Assembly: GCA_019413245.1 (NCBI GenBank)
Contig: DXNX01000005.1
Location: 1 to 28,638 of the forward strand
Direction of reading: 5' to 3'
DNA length: 28,638 nucleotides
Source of the DNA: Oscillospiraceae bacterium
GTDB taxonomy: Bacteria > Bacillota > Clostridia > Oscillospirales > Ruminococcaceae
The notes beneath the pieces are model-generated. The model had not been told where the DNA came from. It searched no databases and saw only the letters and a program-made list of their open reading frames with translations. Both the position numbers and the translations under genes were made by a program. Positions 23,976-28,638 of the stretch are shown one piece after another. Position 1 is the first letter of the stretch. Every line of letters starts with the position of its first letter.

Positions 23976-25604
23976 ATGAAAAAACGCACAACATGGCTTG
24001 GTGCGGTACTCGTTTTGGTTTTTGCGGCATGCAGTGTCGGGCCCATGCCTGTCGGGATGGACCTCAGTAATACGGTCCTGACAGGGCAGGTACTGCAACG
24101 GGATGCATCCACCGTGACGTTGAATCTGGGAGAGCTGACCTATCAGCAAACGCCGGAAGATGCAATGGCCGCAGTTCTGACATCGAATCTGCTGACAGCG
24201 GACAGAACCTCTTTTCATACGGCGCCCAATGGTCAGACGCCAGAGTCGGCTATGCGGGCTTTTGTGTCCTGGAAGCAGGACACCGTTCTCAATCTGAGCG
24301 AAGCAAAACTTTACACCGTGACCGATGCCGGCCAGATGGAACCGGCGCAGGTGGAGGATATACAGCCTCAGGATATTTTAAATGTATCAATGGGGGATGA
24401 CAACAAACCGGCAGCGGTTGTGATCCTGGCCGGGGCCGAAAGCGAAATTGACCCTGAAGACCTGCAGGGAAGTGCGGCCTGTGTTGTGAAAAAATACACC
24501 ACCAACCGAGGAGAAGAATATATTTCTGCCAATGAGGATGAAAATGCTTTGCGGGTGCAATCGGCAAGTGCAAATCTCCATAATGTGCGGGTGAACAAGA
24601 CGGATGGAGAAAGTACAGACGAAACCAGAAGCAACCGGTACGGACTGAATGCAGCACTCCTGGCCACGGGCGGAGCACAGGTTACCATGACAGGAGGGGC
24701 GGTCAGCTCCTCAGCCCGGAGCGGCTGCGGAATATTCGGATATGGAGCCGGTACGGAACTGCATCTGAACAATGGCACTATCACAACGACGGGGGATAAC
24801 TCCTGCGGTTTGCAGACTTCCGGCGGGGCCCGTATCCAGGCCAGAAACATGACGGTCATTACGTCGGGAGATTCCTCCGCGGCAATCTGTGCGGATTCAG
24901 ACGGAGGCAAAATTGAGGCCGAAGGCGGAACGTATACATCCGGCGGATATGATTCGCCGGCTATCTATGCAGCGGGCAGCGTGGAGGCACGAAATGCTGC
25001 ACTGACGGCCAACAATTCTGCAGCCGTTTTGCTGGAAGGCCCCAATACCGTATCTCTGAAAAATTGTACAGTTAATGGCAGTCTGGGTACAGACGAGGAG
25101 CAGACGCCCCATGGCGCGGTTGTTTTCAGCAGTGTTCAGAATGCGCCGACGCAGAAAACCGCTGTTCTGAATATGGAAAACGGCAGCCTGACCGCCCGCA
25201 GCGGTGATCTGTTTTATGTAACAGGTACCGCCTGTGAAATCAATCTGAACCATGTGACTCTTACCGCATCGGAGGGAGGCACTTTGCTCCGGGTCATCGG
25301 CAGCGATACGCCCTTTGGCAAGGCGACTTCCGTCAGGTTGAATGCCAGCAGGCAGACATTGGCCGGCAATCTTGTGGTGGATGGCATTTCTGCACTGCAG
25401 CTGGATCTGGAAAACGGCAGCAGCCTGCAGGGAGCTATTGTGCGTGGTGAGACTCCCGGCAGCAGTATTTCAGTGCACATCGCCGGAGGCTGTACCTGGT
25501 CGCTCGCCGGGGACAGCCAGGTGGATACGTTGGAAAACGAAGGTACCATTCATTATAACGGCTACACGCTGACGCTGGGGGACGGAACCGTCCTGACAGC
25601 GTGA
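23976..25604 (+). CDS. Putative lipoprotein with beta-helix-like repeats
   Basis: This 542-residue secreted protein begins with a lipoprotein-type signal (KKRTTWLGAVLVLVFAAC), with candidate lipidated Cys19, although Phe at the -3 position is less usual. Residues of about 215-460 show repeated short strands with turns rich in Gly, Asn and Ser (NNGTITTTGDNSCGLQ, EAEGGTYTSGGYDSPAIY, NSAAVLLEGPNTV), the look of a right-handed parallel beta-helix. No catalytic residues of pectate lyases are evident. ATG 23976 follows AAAGAGG; an upstream GTG 23946 lacks a site and would break the signal peptide. It is monocistronic with its own terminator. A cell-surface binding or adhesin role is inference. Confidence 0.82.
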   Translation: MKKRTTWLGAVLVLVFAACSVGPMPVGMDLSNTVLTGQVLQRDASTVTLNLGELTYQQTPEDAMAAVLTSNLLTADRTSFHTAPNGQTPESAMRAFVSWKQDTVLNLSEAKLYTVTDAGQMEPAQVEDIQPQDILNVSMGDDNKPAAVVILAGAESEIDPEDLQGSAACVVKKYTTNRGEEYISANEDENALRVQSASANLHNVRVNKTDGESTDETRSNRYGLNAALLATGGAQVTMTGGAVSSSARSGCGIFGYGAGTELHLNNGTITTTGDNSCGLQTSGGARIQARNMTVITSGDSSAAICADSDGGKIEAEGGTYTSGGYDSPAIYAAGSVEARNAALTANNSAAVLLEGPNTVSLKNCTVNGSLGTDEEQTPHGAVVFSSVQNAPTQKTAVLNMENGSLTARSGDLFYVTGTACEINLNHVTLTASEGGTLLRVIGSDTPFGKATSVRLNASRQTLAGNLVVDGISALQLDLENGSSLQGAIVRGETPGSSISVHIAGGCTWSLAGDSQVDTLENEGTIHYNGYTLTLGDGTVLTA

Positions 25605-25608
25605 AAAA

Positions 25609-25645
25609 GCAAAAAGAAGCCTCTTGCTAGGGGCTTCTTTTTTGC
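25609..25645 (+). terminator. Strong intrinsic terminator of the lipoprotein gene
   Basis: A long stem pairs GCAAAAAGAAGCC (25609-25621) with GGCTTCTTTTTTGC (25632-25645) around a loop of about 10 bases, with a T-run in the right arm. The left A-run could allow partial function in reverse. Confidence 0.9.
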
Positions 25646-25657
25646 TTTGCGGGAATA

Positions 25658-25666
25658 TGCTATAAT
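25658..25666 (+). promoter_or_regulatory. Extended -10 promoter of the DUF1294 gene
   Basis: TGCTATAAT is a perfect extended -10. The only -35 candidate at 17 bases is the T-run of the preceding terminator. Confidence 0.6.
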
Positions 25667-25702
25667 GCAGGTGTAAATCAAGACAGGGGAGAGGTGGCCT
25701 AT

Positions 25703-25990
25703 ATGTTTGTATCTGTGGCCGAAAAAGCAGTACTGTTCTGGGTTGTCCTGGTTAATCTGGCGGGGCTCCTCCTGATGGGAGCGGACAAGCGCCGTGCCCG
25801 GCAGGGGGCTTGGCGCGTTCCCGAAAAAACGTTCTTTGTGCTGGCCATTCTGGGTGGCAGTCTCGGATGCTGGGCCGGTATGTATCTGTTTCACCACAAG
25901 ACCCGGCACTGGTATTTTGTGGTGGGAATGCCGCTGATCCTGGCAGCGCAAATTTTATGTGTCCTGTGGCTGAAAACGGACATATTGTAA
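25703..25990 (+). CDS. DUF1294 family small membrane protein
   Basis: This 95-residue protein has three hydrophobic segments: about residues 9-25 (AVLFWVVLVNLAGLLLMG), 44-61 (FFVLAILGGSLGCWAGMY) and 70-90. The segments MGADKRRA, RVPEKTFFVLAILGGSLG and HHKTRHWYF are the conserved pattern of DUF1294. Function unknown; members are often found alone. ATG 25703 is placed 8 bases after GGGGAGAGG; GTG 25694 in the same frame overlaps that site and is rejected. It is followed by a separate promoter for the hydrolase. Confidence 0.9.
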   Translation: MFVSVAEKAVLFWVVLVNLAGLLLMGADKRRARQGAWRVPEKTFFVLAILGGSLGCWAGMYLFHHKTRHWYFVVGMPLILAAQILCVLWLKTDIL

Positions 25991-26017
25991 AGTATGTGCA
26001 AAATAAACGCGCATTTA

Positions 26018-26046
26018 TTGCTTTGCCTCTACTGGTGTGTTATACT
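26018..26046 (+). promoter_or_regulatory. Promoter of the hydrolase gene
   Basis: TTGCTT (26018-26023) and TATACT (26041-26046) are spaced 17 bases apart. An inverted repeat AATAAA-CGCGCA-TTTATT (26002-26019) touches the -35 box and may be an operator. Confidence 0.7.
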
Positions 26047-26085
26047 GAAGAAAAATTGCACACATGTATAATGAGGTGAACTTTC

Positions 26086-27078
26086 ATGGAATGCATGAAC
26101 GTACAGCTTGGTCCGAATAACGCGCGTTTGACCTGTTATCTGCAGGATAAAAGCGCAGCTATGCCCAATACAGATATCCGCCCTGCTGCCCTGATCCTGC
26201 CGGGCGGCGGTTATCAGTACTGTTCCGACCGCGAGGCGGAACCGGTGGCGCTGGCCTATATGGCGGAAGGCTTCAATGCCTTTGTGCTGCGGTATACAAC
26301 CGGTACTGACTGCCCGCTGGACAAGTCTCTGCAGGATGCGCAGGCAGCCCTGGCTTATCTGCGGCAGAACGCAGCGGATCTGCGCATCGACCCGCACAAG
26401 ATCGCGGCGGTCGGCTTCTCGGCAGGCGGCCATCTGGCGGCGGCACTGGGTACCCAAAGCGAAGAAAAACCGGATGCCATGGTGTTGGGCTACGCAGTTA
26501 CATTGGGCGCAACCTGGGCACCTATGGGCCGTCCGTCTGAACCGAATCTGGGAGACCTTGTCAGCGACCAGACGCCGCCGGCATTCATTTTTGCCACCCA
26601 GGGAGACACCCTGGTGCCGGTCAAGAACAGTCTCGTTTTTGCAGATGCGCTGGCTGACCATGATATTCCCTTTGCACTGCATATCTTCCCGGTGGGAGAA
26701 CATGGCCTGTCATTGGCGCGCCCTTGCACATGCAGCGGTGACAAGAGCCGTGCCAATGAAGAAGTGGCCCAGTGGCTGCCTATGAGCATCCACTTTTTGC
26801 AGGAGATATGGGGTGCCTTGGATGTGGTGGAACCATGCCCGGAACTGAAAGAGCAGATGGGCAATGTGAAAGCCGGACTGGATGTGCCGTTCAAGCGCTT
26901 GCTCAAACATCCGGGTGCAGCCGAAGTTCTGCAGCGCCGTCTGCCGGAAGTTGTGGGGATCCTTCAGCAAAATCCATTGCTGAAAGGAGCCTCCCTGCGT
27001 CAGCTGGCCGGGTTCATGCCCAATGCCTATCCGGAAGAACTGCTTCGCTCTATTGACGAGGAACTTTCCAAACTGTAA
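26086..27078 (+). CDS. Alpha/beta hydrolase (esterase/acetyl-esterase-like) with C-terminal helical extension
   Basis: This 330-residue hydrolase has an oxyanion-hole motif PGGGY at 39-43, nucleophile Ser112 in GFSAGG, probable acid Asp174 in TQGDTLVP and His206 in GEHG, the arrangement of small carboxylesterases and xylan or sialate acetyl-esterase-like enzymes. No signal peptide is visible, so it acts in the cytoplasm. The core ends around residue 245. A further 80 or so residues (LLKHPGAAEVLQRRLPEVVG...LRSIDEELSKL) form a predicted helical domain not usual for the family. GAGGTGA lies 7 bases before ATG 26086. The ArsC-like gene starts 12 bases after its stop. The substrate is unknown. Confidence 0.88.
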   Translation: MECMNVQLGPNNARLTCYLQDKSAAMPNTDIRPAALILPGGGYQYCSDREAEPVALAYMAEGFNAFVLRYTTGTDCPLDKSLQDAQAALAYLRQNAADLRIDPHKIAAVGFSAGGHLAAALGTQSEEKPDAMVLGYAVTLGATWAPMGRPSEPNLGDLVSDQTPPAFIFATQGDTLVPVKNSLVFADALADHDIPFALHIFPVGEHGLSLARPCTCSGDKSRANEEVAQWLPMSIHFLQEIWGALDVVEPCPELKEQMGNVKAGLDVPFKRLLKHPGAAEVLQRRLPEVVGILQQNPLLKGASLRQLAGFMPNAYPEELLRSIDEELSKL

Positions 27079-27090
27079 GGAGAAATCGAT

Positions 27091-27441
27091 ATGCTGTTTT
27101 TGCAGTATCCTCCGTGCTCTACCTGCCGCAAGGCCAAGGCGTGGTTGGATGAACACAACCTGAGCTACACGGTCCGCCACATCAAGGAGGAAAATCCGAC
27201 CTGTGAGGAACTTCGGGAATGGCAGGTACGCAGCGGACTTCCGCTGAAAAAATTCTTTAATACCAGTGGTCAGCTGTACAAGTCGATGCAGCTGAAAGAC
27301 AAATTGCCGACCATGAGCAAAGAAGAGCAGCTGCGCCTGCTGGCCGGTGACGGTATGCTGGTAAAGCGTCCTATCATTGTCACCGGGGATACCGTGCTGG
27401 TTGGATTCCGCGCTGTTGATTGGGAAAAAGCACTGCTGTAA
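27091..27441 (+). CDS. ArsC/Spx-family thioredoxin-fold protein
   Basis: This 116-residue protein of the ArsC/Spx/YffB superfamily has the N-terminal redox motif PPCSTCRKAKAWL (a CxxC at residues 9-12) and the conserved RPII segment near residue 91 (VKRPIIVTGDTVLVGF). True Spx proteins are about 130 residues and pair with RNA polymerase; arsenate reductases of this fold need particular Cys and Arg residues. Sequence alone fits the general arsenate-reductase-like group best. No ars genes are near. It follows the hydrolase by 12 bases with an AAGGAGA site and probably shares its transcript. Confidence 0.9.
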   Translation: MLFLQYPPCSTCRKAKAWLDEHNLSYTVRHIKEENPTCEELREWQVRSGLPLKKFFNTSGQLYKSMQLKDKLPTMSKEEQLRLLAGDGMLVKRPIIVTGDTVLVGFRAVDWEKALL

Positions 27442-27468
27442 TGACCCGGGAATAGGGGAGATGCAACC

Positions 27469-27684
27469 ATGCTTTTCAAGCGCAAAAAGAAAATTCAGAC
27501 GCCTCCCCAGGGGCTTGGCCTGGCTGATATACAAAAGCAGAGCAGTATCTGCACGGGGGAGACTGTCATCGGTTTTTGGGAACCCAAAAGCGGTCGTCTG
27601 CTTCAGTCGGTGGTGGTACGCTCCCCTAAGGATGAGGCAGACTTTTACCGCGCATACGGCTTTGAACCTCCGAAAAAGTTGTGA
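27469..27684 (+). CDS. Small hypothetical protein
   Basis: This 71-residue protein is preceded by AGGGGAG 8 bases before ATG 27469. It starts with a basic stretch (MLFKRKKKIQ), followed by GETVIGFWEPKSGRLLQSVV and a C-terminal part ADFYRAYGFEPPKK. No transmembrane helix or known motif is seen. It is 27 bases from the ArsC-like gene and probably in the same transcription unit. No clear terminator follows. Function unknown; calling it a real gene rests on the good binding site, spacing and coherent composition. Confidence 0.65.
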   Translation: MLFKRKKKIQTPPQGLGLADIQKQSSICTGETVIGFWEPKSGRLLQSVVVRSPKDEADFYRAYGFEPPKKL

Positions 27685-27738
27685 TTTTCTTAACTTTGTA
27701 ATATATTTTGCCGACTTTGCCACAGCAACCCTTGAAAT

Positions 27739-27753
27739 GCGCAATATTTGCGC
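27739..27753. promoter_or_regulatory. Perfect dyad upstream of the pta promoter
   Basis: GCGCAA-TAT-TTGCGC is a perfect 6+3+6 inverted repeat ending 18 bases before the -35 box, a position suited to an activator or repressor. It has no T-run. It is not the Rex consensus I know. Confidence 0.4.
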
Positions 27754-27771
27754 GAATCCGGCGTGGGCACC

Positions 27772-27800
27772 TTTGCAGGCAGCAAAATAAGTGCTATAAT
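27772..27800 (+). promoter_or_regulatory. pta promoter
   Basis: TTTGCA (27772-27777) and a perfect TATAAT (27795-27800) are spaced 17 bases apart; the TGC before the -10 also gives an extended -10. Start expected near 27807, with a 73-base leader. Confidence 0.8.
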
Positions 27801-27820
27801 CCCTCTGTAAGAAGATGTTG

Positions 27821-27855
27821 CGCCGCAGACTGTGCCGACAAACAGCCAGGCGGCG
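27821..27855 (+). promoter_or_regulatory. Hairpin in the pta leader
   Basis: CGCCGC (27821-27826) pairs with GCGGCG (27850-27855), enclosing CTGT (27830-27833) with ACAG (27842-27845). It ends 8 bases before the GGAGGT ribosome binding site and has no T-run, so it is more likely a stability or translation element than a terminator. Confidence 0.5.
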
Positions 27856-27879
27856 AAAGAATCGGAGGTTAGTTACAGT

Positions 27880-28615
27880 ATGGAACTTTTTGAACGCTTT
27901 GAATCACAGCTCAAGGCAAACCCCAAGACCATCGTCTTTACCGAAGGCCCGGATGCCCGTATCCTGAGCGCAGCCAGCCGCCTTCTGGCCGGCAATGTGC
28001 TGAAGGTCATCCTGCTCGGTAATCCCGATGAGGTCAAGGCTGCCGCCGCTGAGGGTGGTTTTGATATCTCCGGTGCGGAGATCATCGACCCCGTCAACTA
28101 CGAAGGCTTTGATGAGATGGTTGCCAAGATGGTTGAGCTGCGCAAAGGCAAAATGACCGAGGAGCAGTGCCGTGCCGCTATGACCAAGGGCAACTACTTC
28201 GGTACCATGCTGGTCAAGATGGGCAAGGCCGACTGCCTGCTGGGCGGCGCTACCTATTCTACCGCCGATACCGTTCGTCCGGCCCTGCAGCTGATCAAGT
28301 GCAAGCCCGGCGTCAAGTCCGTCAGCTCCTGCTTCATTCTGGTCCGTGGCGAAGAAAAGCTGGCCATGGGTGACTGCGCTATCAATATCGATCCCACCGA
28401 AGACGAGATCGTGGAAATTACCGTGCAGACCGCCAAGACTGCGGCCGTTTTCGGCATTGATCCCCGCGTGGCGCTGCTGTCCTACTCCACCAAGGGCTCC
28501 GGCAAAGGTGAGACTGTGGACAAGATGCGCAACGCTACCGCCCGTGTGCAGGCTGACTACCCCGAGATGAAGGTGGACGGCGAACTGCAGTTTGACGCCG
28601 CTGTGGCTCCGGAAG
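27880..28615 (+). CDS. pta: Phosphate acetyltransferase, 3'-truncated
   Basis: The first 245 or so codons of phosphotransacetylase are present, out of about 330 for the family. The enzyme interconverts acetyl-CoA and acetyl phosphate and, with acetate kinase, makes ATP in fermenting anaerobes. Recognisable parts are FTEGPDARILSAASRL near the N-terminus, LVKMGKADCLLGGATYSTADT, and VALLSYSTKGSGKGETVDKM with the substrate-binding SYSTKGS motif. GGAGGT precedes ATG 27880 by 10 bases. Codon use is strongly biased, fitting high expression. The real gene ends at about 28615, where sequencing adapter begins; the frame happens to continue through it, so the last 7-8 residues of a naive translation are artificial. 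Confidence 0.95.
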
Positions 28616-28638
28616 CTGTCTCTTATACACATCTGACG
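28616..28638. other. Nextera/Tn5 adapter remnant at the contig end
   Basis: The last bases read CTGTCTCTTATACACATCT and then GACG. The 19-base part is the reverse complement of the Tn5 mosaic end used in Nextera libraries, and GACG is the start of the adjoining read-1 adapter arm. This is not genomic sequence. On the minus strand it encodes the tell-tale peptide MCIRDS. Confidence 0.97.

Noticed and set aside
27904..28632. A 242-codon minus-strand frame beginning MCIRDS
   Set aside because: Its start lies in adapter sequence and the rest is antisense to pta.

Overview
The window looks like one contig from a moderately GC-rich, low-copy Gram-positive anaerobe of the class Clostridia, most plausibly a gut Oscillospiraceae/Ruminococcaceae member of the Gemmiger-Subdoligranulum-Faecalibacterium type. 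The reasons are strong AGGAGG-type ribosome binding sites, sigma-A-like promoters with TATAAT boxes, long-form HPF, DUF1540 and DUF1294 proteins, and a gut-Firmicutes type polyamine operon. The genus is inferred from overall character, not from a search. The last 23 bases are not genomic: they match the Nextera/Tn5 mosaic-end adapter, so the final gene (pta) is cut off by library-preparation sequence.

Layout. 1-2552: end of an ABC-transporter-like operon, with a permease tail, a membrane-anchored protein of unknown family, an ABC ATPase and a stand-alone OmpR-type winged-helix protein, closed by a bidirectional terminator. 2607-4982: a convergent/divergent housekeeping block with an RluA-family pseudouridine synthase (-), RadC (+) and long-form HPF (-), including back-to-back promoters between rluA and radC and two hairpins in the hpf leader. 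5178-12190: DNA repair, with recQ, then a uvrB-uvrA operon with its own promoter and terminator. 12243-16161: a hybrid sensor kinase followed 6 nt later by an aldo/keto reductase with ferredoxin-type Cys motifs.

16170-23470 is the most interesting part. A strong promoter carrying a palindrome over its -35 box leads into about 360 nt of hairpin-rich non-coding sequence that ends in a strong intrinsic terminator. Immediately after it come six co-directional polyamine genes: Orn/Lys/Arg decarboxylase (speA type), a spermidine-synthase homologue, a carboxy(nor)spermidine dehydrogenase homologue, nspC, aguA and aguB. Together they can convert arginine to agmatine, N-carbamoylputrescine, putrescine and then carboxyspermidine/spermidine. 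The leader-plus-terminator arrangement suggests either conditional termination controlling the operon or an independent structured RNA. I could not match it to a known RNA class by eye. The spermidine-synthase homologue has no speD partner here and carries unusual residues at positions normally conserved around the active site.

23481-28638 is a mixed accessory/housekeeping tail: a small two-module cysteine-rich DUF1540-like protein (-), a putative lipoprotein with a beta-helix-like repeat region, a DUF1294 membrane protein, an alpha/beta hydrolase, an ArsC/Spx-family protein, a 71-aa orphan, and the start of phosphotransacetylase (pta) behind a promoter with an upstream perfect dyad and a leader hairpin. 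I saw no tRNA or rRNA genes, insertion sequences, CRISPR arrays or prophage genes.
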